Source of the DNA: Acetofilamentum sp.
GTDB taxonomy: Bacteria; Bacteroidota; Bacteroidia; Bacteroidales; JAFGUD01
Direction of reading: 5' to 3'
DNA: 32,151 nucleotides
Assembly (NCBI GenBank): GCA_020722645.1
Contig: DYKL01000005.1
Span: 1 to 32,151, forward strand
Numbering within the stretch: position 1 is the stretch's first letter; every line of letters starts with the position of its first letter. Position numbers and translations under genes: made by a program. The notes under the pieces were generated by a model that had not been told where the DNA came from, made no database searches, and saw only the letters and a list, made by a program, of their open reading frames with translations. Shown here one piece after another: positions 1 through 8,240 of the stretch.

Positions 1-43
1 TTTTCTTAGCTATCGCCTGTAAAACCTGAAAAGTTGTAAGTAA

Positions 44-819
44 GTTCCGTTATATGCCTTTGCATATTTATTAGTTAATGAAAATGTTGATAATTCAGAA
101 CTTAATATCCCGCAACAACAAACCGTTAACAATGAAACTTTTTTGCAAACATTAGTTAATGAAAATGTTGATAATTCAGAACTTAATATCCCGCAACAAC
201 AAACCGTTAACAATGAAACTTTTTTGCAAACAACCGATTATATCTACTCTGTAACCGGAGGGATAGTTGAAACAAAAGAAAATAATACTTATTCTGACAA
301 TTTTTATGTAGAAACAGAAAAAAATGAATTGATAAAAATATCTATAAATGATACAAAACAGATTGAAACAGGTTCAGAAATTGGTTATCTTGCAAGAATT
401 TTGGCTGCAGAAGCCTTGATTTATGAAAAAAGCGGCAATTATTACAATATTTCATTGTTTACAAGAATTTGTATTGCCGAAACTATTAAAAACAGGAAAA
501 ATTCTGATTTTGGTTTTTACAAAAATTATAAATCATACCGAAGTGTTATTATTTATACCGGTTATGCTACTTATGCTAAAGAGTTTCAAAATACACAAAC
601 TTGGCTTAAAAATGTTGTAGCAAAAAAACGATTTGTCCAAGAAGTGCTGCCTGCTGCTATTTATGTGTATTTAACGAAACAAATTTTACTCACGAAGCAA
701 CCGGATTTATTACACCGGCTAAATTATCTAAAGAAAAATATCAAAAATTTCAAAATAGAATACTAATTAAAATTGATAATATTGACCCTTATTATGAGTT
801 TACTTTTTGGAAATATTAA
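44..819 (+). pseudogene. Remnant of a possible cell-wall-hydrolase-like protein, 5' truncated and frameshifted
   Basis: The reading frame is open from 44 (after a TAA at 41-43) but has no ATG; the first usable start codon is a TTG at 143 inside the repeat. All three plus-strand frames are closed before position 44, so the 5' part is missing or decayed. The frame reads through the 27-residue repeat into a region with LARILAAEA and ICIAETIKNRKNS. This weakly recalls SleB-type cell wall hydrolases (conserved Glu followed by an NR motif). Near 670 the frame breaks. Shifting by one base restores a sensible C-terminus, FNETNFTHEATGFITP through to EFTFWKY and a TAA at 817-819. That fits loss of one T from a short T run. 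In the unshifted frame the protein would end at 766 with an unrelated tail. The family call is weak; the frameshift is well supported. Confidence 0.6.
71..232. repeat. Perfect 81-bp tandem duplication
   Basis: Two copies of an 81-bp unit (71-151 and 152-232) are identical base for base. Because 81 is a multiple of three, the unit adds 27 codons in the frame of the pseudogene, encoding LVNENVDNSELNIPQ and then QQTVNNETFLQT. The sequence just upstream (about 61-70) vaguely resembles the end of the unit, so an older, decayed copy may have preceded it. Perfect identity in a decaying gene suggests a recent duplication or an assembly artefact. Confidence 0.95.
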
Positions 820-876
820 GCTGAATTATTCAGATAATTACTTACGTGAAATCGCTTCGCTAGTTCAGGAGTTATA

Positions 877-925
877 AAGCCTGTGCTGTAAGCATCTAAG
901 TTTAAGGCCTGCCCTGTAAGGGTCT
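877..925 (+). repeat. Two tandem copies of a ~22-nt dispersed repeat (AAGCCTGcCCTGTAAGGgTCT type)
   Basis: Copy A is at 877-897 and copy B at 904-925. Both read AAG(G)CCTG, then a three-base arm, then TGTAA, then a complementary arm, then TCT. The arms differ between copies (TGC/GCA in A, CCC/GGG in B) but remain complementary, so each forms a small TGTAA-loop hairpin. Related inverted copies lie at 1179-1190 (partial) and 9611-9632. Confidence 0.6.
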
Positions 926-980
926 ATAAAGTTATAAATTCTTTTATTTTTTTAATTTAGCCTAAATTTGAATTTACAAT

Positions 981-1101
981 AATTCGTTAATTTTTCAATT
1001 AGCGTCATCCTGAGTGATAACGAAGGAAGCAAATTATTGATTTTCAATCAATTACTAATTTGTTACACGTACAAAATCAATTTGCTGAATATTAACGAAT
1101 T
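981..1101. repeat. 121-bp nested inverted-repeat (MITE-like) element
   Basis: The outer arms AATTCGTTAAT (981-991) and ATTAACGAATT (1091-1101) are perfectly complementary. An inner pair, AGCAAATT-ATT-GATTTT (1028-1044) and AAAATCAATTTGCT (1073-1086), is complementary apart from a 3-nt insertion. Between the outer and inner left arms lies GTCATCCTGAG. No coding potential is seen. A non-autonomous repeat element is the simplest reading, but only one copy is visible here. Confidence 0.55.
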
Positions 1102-1196
1102 ACTTCAAAAAATACCGAACTATTGAATTTAAAAATTATTGAATTAAAATCAACTTAATCTTTTAACTAAAAACTATTCAGGGCAGGCTTTCAACT

Positions 1197-1220
1197 CCAA
1201 ATTATTTATAAATAATTTGG
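1197..1220. repeat. 24-bp perfect palindrome
   Basis: CCAAATTATTTA (1197-1208) is followed immediately by its reverse complement TAAATAATTTGG (1209-1220), with no spacer. It is AT-rich and has no T tract, so it does not look like a terminator. It could be a dimeric regulator site or a cruciform-prone sequence. It lies about 340 bp upstream of the TetR gene, far for an autoregulatory operator. Confidence 0.6.
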
Positions 1221-1450
1221 TTTAATTTACAAACAATATATTTTTTTTTGAAACTTTCCTGAATTAATATTTTTTAATATTTTATGAGTTCAGTATAAAA
1301 AGGTCGTAAAAAGCAAACTCAAACTTGCAAGTATTTGATTATCAAGTAGTTATGTTTGTTTATTATTTTTTGTAAAACACTATAAATCAATTAGTTATGT
1401 TTTATTTGTTCTTTTTTGATAGCTTTTTAGACCGGACTCTTTTATGAAAT

Positions 1451-1482
1451 CGACAAAACACAATTGTTCTGTCGTTTTTTTT
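1451..1482 (+). terminator. Hairpin with T run upstream of the efflux operon
   Basis: CGACA (1451-1455) pairs with TGTCG (1470-1474). After one mismatch the stem continues with AACA/TGTT, and it is followed by eight T (1475-1482). This has the form of a rho-independent terminator that would stop transcription arriving from the left. Lying 80 bp before the TetR start, it could alternatively be part of a regulatory leader. Confidence 0.45.
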
Positions 1483-1561
1483 AAAAACATAAAAACTTTT
1501 TTTAAAAAATAGTTTCCAAGTTTCAAAGTTTTATATTTTATTTGCACAAAAATTTTTAGAA

Positions 1562-2167
1562 GTGGAAAAAGAAGAAGAAATATTACAAAAAGCTAAAATG
1601 CTTTTTATGACTTATGGTTTACGGAGTATTACTATGGACGATTTAGCAAGGGAACTTTGTGTATCAAAAAAAACATTATATCAATTTTTCAAAGATAAAG
1701 CAGATTTGATTGAAAAAATTGTTAAATCTGAAATTGATATGATGTTGAAAAAAATGCAAAAAATATACGACCAGAGTGAAAATACTATTGACAGAATGAT
1801 TAAAATCAATCTGCACATGATTGAAATGAGGAAAAGTACTCCAAAAAATGTTCAATACGATTTGGAAAAATATTACCCTGAAATTGCAGAAAAATCAAAA
1901 AAAGAAACCGATAAAAAAATGTTTGAAGCTATTAAAGAAAATCACGAAAGAGGTAAAAAAGAAGGGCTTATCAGAGAAGATTTGAATACAGATATTATTG
2001 CTTCATTACAAATAAATCGTAGTAAATATATTAACAAAATGATTGAAGAACTAAATAATTATGATGATGAAAAAATTTTGAACGATATTTTTGAATATCA
2101 TATCAGAGGTATTGCAACTGAAAAAGGAATAAATTATTATCAAAATAAATTCAATAAAAACAAGTAA
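1562..2167 (+). CDS. TetR/AcrR-family transcriptional regulator of the efflux operon
   Basis: A 201-residue protein with a GTG start. The N-terminus is a typical TetR DNA-binding domain (residues about 5-55): ILQKAKMLFMTYGLRSITMD, then DLARELCVSKKTLYQFF, the helix-turn-helix, then KDKADLIEKIV. The rest is an all-helical ligand-binding and dimerisation domain, which is not conserved between TetR proteins and so gives no ligand. It is the first gene of an operon: its TAA is separated from the ATG of the TolC-like gene by one base, so the two are likely translationally coupled. By analogy with AcrR and similar regulators it probably represses this pump operon and is released by a substrate of the pump. 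That role is inferred from position only. Confidence 0.9.
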   Translation: MEKEEEILQKAKMLFMTYGLRSITMDDLARELCVSKKTLYQFFKDKADLIEKIVKSEIDMMLKKMQKIYDQSENTIDRMIKINLHMIEMRKSTPKNVQYDLEKYYPEIAEKSKKETDKKMFEAIKENHERGKKEGLIREDLNTDIIASLQINRSKYINKMIEELNNYDDEKILNDIFEYHIRGIATEKGINYYQNKFNKNK

Positions 2168-2168
2168 A

Positions 2169-3560
2169 ATGATAAAAAAAACCGCCTTAAATATTATAAT
2201 AATTTTTCTTGGCTTTATTTTAAATGCTCAAGAAATTAAAACAGTAGAATTTGATGTAAATCAAGCAGTTGATTATGCGATGGAAAACAATCTGACAATA
2301 AAAAACAGTCAGTCAGAAATTGCAAAAGCTAAATGGAAAGTGTGGGAAACGACAGCAATAGGCTTACCGCAAGTGAATGCAACGATAGACTATAACCTTT
2401 ATCCTGATATTCCGACACAATATATGCCTGATTTTATTACACCTGCAATTATTGGAGCAAATACTTATTATTTCGGATTAACGCCGGTTGCTCCTCTGCC
2501 CGAAGAAGGTGAAAAATTTGCTGTTCAATTTGGAAATAAACATAATATGAACTACGGTGCTTCTGTCTCTCAACTTATTTTCAGCGGAGAATACATTGTT
2601 GGACTTATGGCAGCTAGAACTTACAAACTTTTATCTGAACAAAATTTTGATAAAGCAAAGATTGAGCTTAAAGCTACTGTTAAACTTGCATATTATATGG
2701 TTTTAATAGCTAATCAAAGCAAAGAAATTCTAATCGAAAATTACAAAAACATTGAAAAATTACACATTGAAACACAAAAACTTGTTGATGTAGGTTTTGC
2801 AAGTCAGTCACAGGCTGACCAGATGAAAATATTGGAACTGACGCTAAAAAATCAAATTTCATCGTTAGAAAGACAAGAAGAATTGTCTGTTTTAATGCTC
2901 AAATTTCATTTAGGTTTAATTCCGCAAGACAGTCTTATTTTAACTACTAAATTAGATGAATTAGTTAAAGAAATAAGTTTGGAAATTGTCGGGACTGAAT
3001 TTGACGTAAACGCAAATATGGATTATCAGCTTATGACAACTCAGGTAGCATTAGCAAAATTGAATCTTAAAAGATCTATGAGTACAACTTTACCTACTTT
3101 GACAGGTTTTTATTCATATTCTGAAAATGCTCAAAATGACTCATTGATTTTTATTGATAATACAAAAGAATGGAACCCGACGTCTGTAGTTGGTTTGAAA
3201 TTAAGCATACCTATATTCTCAAGCGGACAAAGAACAGCTGTAATCCAACAAAGAAAAATTGAATACAATATTGCCGAAAACCAAAAACAAATGGTTGAAC
3301 AACAACTGAATATTAAATTCTATCAAACAAAAAGCAATTATCTGAATGCTCTTGAAACTCTTCTTAATCAAAAAGAAAATTTAGATTTATCTAAAAAAAT
3401 TTACAACGAAACGCTTATTAAATACAAAGAAGGAGCGGCAAGCAGTATGGATTTAACTCAAAATCAAAATCAATATTTACAAAACGAAGCAAGTTACTAT
3501 CAATCTTTGCTTCAACTACTTAACTCTAAAACTGAACTTGAAAAATTATTAAACAAATAA
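2169..3560 (+). CDS. TolC-family outer membrane efflux protein
   Basis: A 463-residue protein with an N-terminal signal peptide (MIKKTALNIIIIFLGFILNA, cleavage probably just before QEIK). The mature part is built from two similar halves rich in long helices, as in TolC: residues about 30-250 (VDYAMENNLTIKNSQSEIAK) and 260-460 (the IPIFSSGQRTAVIQQRKIEY region and the C-terminal NETLIKYKEGAASSMDLTQ). The SG(E/Q) motifs before the helices are typical of outer membrane efflux proteins. It would form the trimeric channel through the outer membrane and receive substrate from the adaptor and RND pump encoded next. It starts one base after the regulator gene and ends 10 bp before the adaptor gene. 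Confidence 0.93.
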   Translation: MIKKTALNIIIIFLGFILNAQEIKTVEFDVNQAVDYAMENNLTIKNSQSEIAKAKWKVWETTAIGLPQVNATIDYNLYPDIPTQYMPDFITPAIIGANTYYFGLTPVAPLPEEGEKFAVQFGNKHNMNYGASVSQLIFSGEYIVGLMAARTYKLLSEQNFDKAKIELKATVKLAYYMVLIANQSKEILIENYKNIEKLHIETQKLVDVGFASQSQADQMKILELTLKNQISSLERQEELSVLMLKFHLGLIPQDSLILTTKLDELVKEISLEIVGTEFDVNANMDYQLMTTQVALAKLNLKRSMSTTLPTLTGFYSYSENAQNDSLIFIDNTKEWNPTSVVGLKLSIPIFSSGQRTAVIQQRKIEYNIAENQKQMVEQQLNIKFYQTKSNYLNALETLLNQKENLDLSKKIYNETLIKYKEGAASSMDLTQNQNQYLQNEASYYQSLLQLLNSKTELEKLLNK

Positions 3561-3570
3561 ACTCGCAAAT

Positions 3571-4698
3571 ATGAAAAAAGTAATAATAACTATTGTTTTA
3601 TTCGGTTTTATAATCACCGGTTGCAAAACAGACACTGAAAATCCGGATTTTATCAAAAACCAGATTATGGAATATAAAATACAAGTCGAAAATCTTAATG
3701 AAAAAATATTTGAACTTGAAAAAAAATTAGATGATAACGGTCAATCTAAAGAAGCAATAAAAGTAGAAGCAGAGATCGTTGAAAGTACAAATTTTGAACA
3801 ATTTATTGATGTTTCTGCTGTTGTAGATGCTGATTTAAATTCTCTTATCAGCCCTCAAATGAATGGCCAGATAACAAAAATTTACGTAAAAGAAGGACAA
3901 TTCGTTTCAAAAGGTCAAACACTTGCAAAACTAAATGACGAAGTTTTGCTTAAAAATCTCGCTCAACTCGAAACAAGCCTGCTATTAGCTGACACATTGT
4001 ACGAAAAACAGAAAAAATTATGGGAAGACAAAGTTATTTCAGAAGTTGAATATTTACGTTCAAAAAATCAAAAAGAAACAATTGAAAAAAACATAGATGT
4101 TATCAAATCCCAAATCCGTTTATCTACTATTACAGCACCTTTCAGTGGTATTGTAGATAGAATTTTCGGAAAAGAAGGTGAAATAGGCGTCCCCGGTAAA
4201 ACGTTGATTCAACTTGTTAATCTTAATAAGATGATTGCAACTGCCGATGTATCTGAAAAATACCTTCCTTCAATTAAAGTTGGTGATGAAGTTTCAATTA
4301 GTTTCAAAACATATCCTGACTTGAATATTGAGAGCAAAGTATATCAAATTGGAAATGTAATTGACCCTAATAACCGTACTTTCAGAATTAAAGTAATGTT
4401 CGATAATATTGACAGTAAAATTAAACCAAATATGCTGTCGGTCATACGTTTTCAAAATTTTCAGACAAATAACGCAATAGTTGTTCCAACTAATATTTTA
4501 ACGGAAGACATTGATGGTTGGTATCTTTACACAATAGAAAACAAAGACGGAAAAGATTTTGCAGCAAAAAAATATGTTAAAATCGGAAATTCCAACGAAA
4601 ATCAAACAGTCATTGAATCCGGACTAAAAGAGGGTGATAAAGTTATTACAAAAGGCTTTAACCTTCTCAAAAACGGAATGGAAGTTAAAATTCAATAA
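3571..4698 (+). CDS. RND efflux periplasmic adaptor (membrane fusion protein), lipoprotein
   Basis: A 375-residue protein. The signal peptide ends in a lipobox (ITGC), so Cys18 would be lipidated. A short coiled coil follows (about 30-55, EYKIQVENLNEKIFELEKKL). Next comes the split biotinyl-lipoyl-like domain: LISPQMNGQITKIYVKEGQF and VSKGQTLAKLND on one side, ITAPFSGIVDRIFGKEGEIG on the other. These flank an alpha-hairpin at about residues 130-185. The beta-barrel (ATADVSEKYLPSIKVGDEVS) and a membrane-proximal domain (ESGLKEGDKVITKGFNLL) complete the HlyD/AcrA fold. It should be anchored on the inner-membrane side of the periplasm and bridge the RND pump and the TolC-like channel. Confidence 0.93.
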   Translation: MKKVIITIVLFGFIITGCKTDTENPDFIKNQIMEYKIQVENLNEKIFELEKKLDDNGQSKEAIKVEAEIVESTNFEQFIDVSAVVDADLNSLISPQMNGQITKIYVKEGQFVSKGQTLAKLNDEVLLKNLAQLETSLLLADTLYEKQKKLWEDKVISEVEYLRSKNQKETIEKNIDVIKSQIRLSTITAPFSGIVDRIFGKEGEIGVPGKTLIQLVNLNKMIATADVSEKYLPSIKVGDEVSISFKTYPDLNIESKVYQIGNVIDPNNRTFRIKVMFDNIDSKIKPNMLSVIRFQNFQTNNAIVVPTNILTEDIDGWYLYTIENKDGKDFAAKKYVKIGNSNENQTVIESGLKEGDKVITKGFNLLKNGMEVKIQ

Positions 4699-4762
4699 GT
4701 AAAATCAGCTGAAATTTATTTTAAATTAAATCAGCAAAATAAATCAAACAATTCTATAAAAA

Positions 4763-7700
4763 ATGGAAGAAATTAATAAATCACACAGGGATTTTAAACT
4801 TACAAGTTGGGCGATAAATAACAAAAACACTATATATTTGGCTTTGTTTGTGCTCTTGATTTTCGGTATTATTTCTTATTTAAGTTTACCTAAAGAATTA
4901 TTTCCGGAAATTAATTACCCCACTGTTTTTGTAAACACTGTTTATCCGGGTAATTCGCCAAGTGACATCGAAAACTTAATAACAAAACCACTTGAAAAAG
5001 AACTTAAATCATTACCTGACGTTAAAAGAGTACGTTCTACTTCTGCACAGGACGCTTCGATGATTTTTGTTGAATATCGTGCAAATGTTGATATTGATGA
5101 CGTTTTTCAAGATGTCAAAGACGGTGTAGATAAATCAAAAAGCAACCTTCCGGACGATTTACTTGCCGATCCGATGGTTATTGAGCTTAATTTTTCTGAA
5201 TTTCCGGTTGTAACAATAAATTTATCAGGGCAATACAATATTGATGAACTTAAAAGTTTTGCCGATTTGCTTGTTGATGAATTAGAAACTGTCCCTGAAG
5301 TATCATCAGTTGAAATAAGTGGTTTGAGCGACAAAGAAATTCAAGTAAATATTGACGCATACAAACTCACTGAAATGAACTTGAGTTTCAACACTATTGC
5401 AAATGCTATAAAGTTTGAAAATGTAACGATGTCTGCCGGTGAAATTAAAATGGGAGACGTTGAACGTAGTTTAAGAATTGTTGGCGAATATTCTTCTGTT
5501 GAAGAAATTCAAAATATAATTGTAAAAACAGACAATGGAATACCTGTTTATTTAAAAGATGTTGCAGAAGTTAAAGAAACTTATAAAGAGGCAGACAGCT
5601 ACTCAAGATTATGGAGACAACCAGTCATTTCATTGCAAGTTATAAAAAAGAACAACGAAAATGTTATAAATTGTGTTGATAATGTTTTAGAAAAAATTGA
5701 TGAATCAAAAAAAGACGGAAAAATACCCGAAGACTTAGTTATTACAGTTACAAACAATCAATCAAAGAGTATTAAATTTATGCTGAAAAACTTAGAAAAT
5801 AACATTATAATGGGTGTTATTTTGGTTTTATTGATTTTGCTTTTGTTTTTGGGGATTAGAAATGCATTGCTTGTTAGTTTTTCTATTCCGATGTCAATGT
5901 TTCTTTCTTTTGCAATTTTAAGTGCAATGGGAGAAACCATCAATATGATTACTCTGTTTTCTATGATTTTGGCACTTGGTATGTTAGTAGATAATGCTAT
6001 TGTAGTAGTTGAAAATATATACAGATTTACTGACAAAGGTTACAATTTAAAAGAAGCAGCAAGGCTTGCTACATCAGAGGTTGCGGTACCTATAATAGCT
6101 TCAACATTAACAACTTTAGCTGCATTTTTCCCGCTGATTTTCTGGAACGACCTGATAGGTGTATTTATGAAACTTTTACCGCTAACTTTAATTATTGTTC
6201 TGTCTGCTTCATTATTTAATGCTCTTGTTTTTACACCGGTTTTAAGTCGTGTTTTTGTTAAAAATACTTCTGAAATTATAAAACCTTCAAAAAAGAAAAC
6301 TATAATTTGGTCGGCATCATTTCTCGTTGTCGGGGTATTATTCGATATTATATCTTTTAATGTTCTTGGAAACTTACTAATAATTTCAGGCTTGCTTTAT
6401 TTACTATATACTTTTGTTTTATTTGATTTATCAAAATGGACACAAAATAAATTTTTAGTTTGGTTAGAAGAAGTTTATCTGAAATTTATTAAGTATTCTT
6501 TAAGGGGTAAAAAGCCGGGCTTGATTATTGGTGGAGTTACTCTCCTTTTATTTGTTACAATGTTTTTTTATTTTGGCGTAAGAAGACCTCAAGTTACTTT
6601 ATTTCCGAGTAACCAACCTCAATATTTTAATATGAACGTAGAGCTTCCTTCAGGTACTGGATTAAATTTTACAGATTCTGTAATGAATATTATTGAAGAT
6701 GATATGGATTCTTTGCTTATACCATATAAGGATATTGTGGAATCTAAAATTGTTAATGTAGGAAATGGTGTCAGAACAGGAGCTTTTAATGTCGGGACAA
6801 AATTAAACAGAGGTCAAATTTCAGTTTATTTTGTTGATTATGAATATCGTAACGGGATTAATACATCTGATATTTTAATTGAAGTCTCTGAATATTTTAA
6901 AAACAGATATGCCGGATTAAAAATAACTTTTGATAAAAACAGAATGGGTCCTCCGAGCGGAAAAGCAATTAATATCGAATTAAGCGGTGAAGATATGGAT
7001 ATGCTCATTAGTCTTTCTGATTCTGTAATTACAAAAATTAACAATGCCAAAATTCCGGGTATTGAAAACATTGAACTTGACATTGAAACAGGAAAACCTG
7101 AAATGATTATTTCGGTAGATAGAGAAAAAGCCGGTAGGTATGGCGTTAGCACTATGCAGATTGCTTCAATTATCAGATATTCTTTGTATGGATTTGAAGT
7201 TTCAAAATATAAAACAGAAGACGATGAATATCCTATAATGTTGAGATTTTCCGAAAATTACAGACACGATTTACAAACTCTTATGAATCAAAAAATAACT
7301 TTCAAAAACAGCAGAGGTGCTGATGTTGATATTCCAATTTCTTCAGTAGCGTCATACAAATTAAGCAATACAGTAAGCTCAGTCAGAAGAATTAATCGGG
7401 ACAGAACTATTACTATTTCATCAAATGTTCTTGAAGGTTACAATGCAAATGATATTAACATTTTGATTAAATCAGAATTAAAATCATTAAAATTACCTGA
7501 GGGATACAAAATTAACTATACCGGAGAACAAGAGGATATTGAGAGTTCTATGAGATTCATTCAAATTGCTATGTTAGTTGCTATTGCTTTGATTTTAATA
7601 ATTTTAGTAACACAATTTAATTCAATAGTAAAACCTTTAATAATTTTATTCAGTGTAATTCTCAGTACAATAGGCGTCTTTGGTGGTTTAGCTACATTTA

Positions 7701-8164
7701 ATTTGGATTTTGTTATAATAATGACAGGTGTCGGTTTAATTTCTCTCGCAGGAATAGTTGTTAATAATGCTATTGTTTTAATTGATTACATTGATATTTT
7801 GAAAGAAGATAGAAAAAAAGAACTTGGTATTGAAAGTGATAAAGATTTACCAATCAATGAAATAATTGATTGTATTGTAATGGCAGGAAAAACACGTTTA
7901 AGACCTGTATTATTAACAGCCATAACAACTGTACTGGGTTTAGTTTCACTTGCTGTTGGTCTAAATATTGATTTTGGTGGTTTATTTTCTGAACTTAAAC
8001 CTAATATTTATCTTGGCGGTGATAATGTTCAATTCTGGGGACCTATGGCTTGGACTGTAATTTTCGGGCTTAGTTTTGCAACATTTATGACTTTAATTGT
8101 TATTCCAGCTATGTATTTATTAGGAAACAAAATAAAATTAAAATTCAGCAAAGAAGAAAATTAA
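4763..8164 (+). CDS. RND-family efflux pump, inner membrane transporter
   Basis: A 1133-residue member of the AcrB/HAE1/CzcA superfamily. TM1 lies near residues 20-40, followed by the family signature FPEINYPTVFVNTVYPG. Two large periplasmic regions precede TM2-6 and TM8-12 in the usual internal duplication. TM4 carries GMLVDNAIVVVEN. Asp410 matches the first of the two AcrB relay aspartates, but the second is Asn411. TM10 has GIVVNNAIVLIDY without the AcrB lysine. Between TM6 and TM7 (about 515-570) there are two extra hydrophobic stretches not found in AcrB. This pattern suggests a Bacteroidota-type multidrug or unknown-substrate pump. The sequence does not reveal the substrate, and I see no metal-binding Met cluster. 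It is the last gene of the operon, 64 bp after the adaptor, and is followed by a terminator. Confidence 0.93.
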   Translation: MEEINKSHRDFKLTSWAINNKNTIYLALFVLLIFGIISYLSLPKELFPEINYPTVFVNTVYPGNSPSDIENLITKPLEKELKSLPDVKRVRSTSAQDASMIFVEYRANVDIDDVFQDVKDGVDKSKSNLPDDLLADPMVIELNFSEFPVVTINLSGQYNIDELKSFADLLVDELETVPEVSSVEISGLSDKEIQVNIDAYKLTEMNLSFNTIANAIKFENVTMSAGEIKMGDVERSLRIVGEYSSVEEIQNIIVKTDNGIPVYLKDVAEVKETYKEADSYSRLWRQPVISLQVIKKNNENVINCVDNVLEKIDESKKDGKIPEDLVITVTNNQSKSIKFMLKNLENNIIMGVILVLLILLLFLGIRNALLVSFSIPMSMFLSFAILSAMGETINMITLFSMILALGMLVDNAIVVVENIYRFTDKGYNLKEAARLATSEVAVPIIASTLTTLAAFFPLIFWNDLIGVFMKLLPLTLIIVLSASLFNALVFTPVLSRVFVKNTSEIIKPSKKKTIIWSASFLVVGVLFDIISFNVLGNLLIISGLLYLLYTFVLFDLSKWTQNKFLVWLEEVYLKFIKYSLRGKKPGLIIGGVTLLLFVTMFFYFGVRRPQVTLFPSNQPQYFNMNVELPSGTGLNFTDSVMNIIEDDMDSLLIPYKDIVESKIVNVGNGVRTGAFNVGTKLNRGQISVYFVDYEYRNGINTSDILIEVSEYFKNRYAGLKITFDKNRMGPPSGKAINIELSGEDMDMLISLSDSVITKINNAKIPGIENIELDIETGKPEMIISVDREKAGRYGVSTMQIASIIRYSLYGFEVSKYKTEDDEYPIMLRFSENYRHDLQTLMNQKITFKNSRGADVDIPISSVASYKLSNTVSSVRRINRDRTITISSNVLEGYNANDINILIKSELKSLKLPEGYKINYTGEQEDIESSMRFIQIAMLVAIALILIILVTQFNSIVKPLIILFSVILSTIGVFGGLATFNLDFVIIMTGVGLISLAGIVVNNAIVLIDYIDILKEDRKKELGIESDKDLPINEIIDCIVMAGKTRLRPVLLTAITTVLGLVSLAVGLNIDFGGLFSELKPNIYLGGDNVQFWGPMAWTVIFGLSFATFMTLIVIPAMYLLGNKIKLKFSKEEN

Positions 8165-8172
8165 AAATAAAA

Positions 8173-8201
8173 CTCGTCATAATGACGAGATTTTTATTTT
8201 T
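8173..8201 (+). terminator. Rho-independent terminator after the RND pump gene
   Basis: CTCGTCAT (8173-8180) and ATGACGAG (8182-8189) are perfect inverted arms (effective loop ATAAT), followed by a T-rich run (8191-8201). It ends the efflux operon 8 bp after the stop codon. Its T run overlaps the -7 box of the next transcription unit. Confidence 0.9.
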
Positions 8202-8202
8202 G
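8195..8202 (+). promoter_or_regulatory. Candidate -7 box (TATTTTTG) for exonuclease-ruvX
   Basis: An exact match to the Bacteroidota -7 consensus TAnnTTTG, 38 bp before the exonuclease ATG. No TTG is seen 17-23 bp upstream, because that position is taken by the terminator stem. The overlap of terminator T tract and promoter is a compact arrangement. Confidence 0.5.
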
Positions 8203-8240
8203 CATAAAACTTTTAATGTTATTAAATAAAATTTTTTGCA

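Larger units (their letters stand above)
820..1561. other. 742-bp non-coding, repeat-rich spacer
   Basis: I find no convincing gene here. The stretch holds three copies of a short dispersed repeat (877-897, 904-925 and 1179-1190, the last inverted), a 121-bp nested inverted-repeat element (981-1101), a 24-bp perfect palindrome (1197-1220) and a hairpin followed by a T run (1451-1482). Its right end must contain the promoter of the efflux operon. The best candidate -7 box is TTTATTTG at 1537-1544, one base off TAnnTTTG. Confidence 0.7.

Noticed and set aside
10-213. Minus-strand open frame with an internal repeat
   Set aside because: It is the antisense shadow of the 81-bp tandem duplication and its composition is not protein-like.
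1537-1544. TTTATTTG as the -7 box of the TetR-led operon
   Set aside because: It misses the conserved A of TAnnTTTG and has no upstream TTG at a suitable distance, so it is mentioned only in the spacer description.
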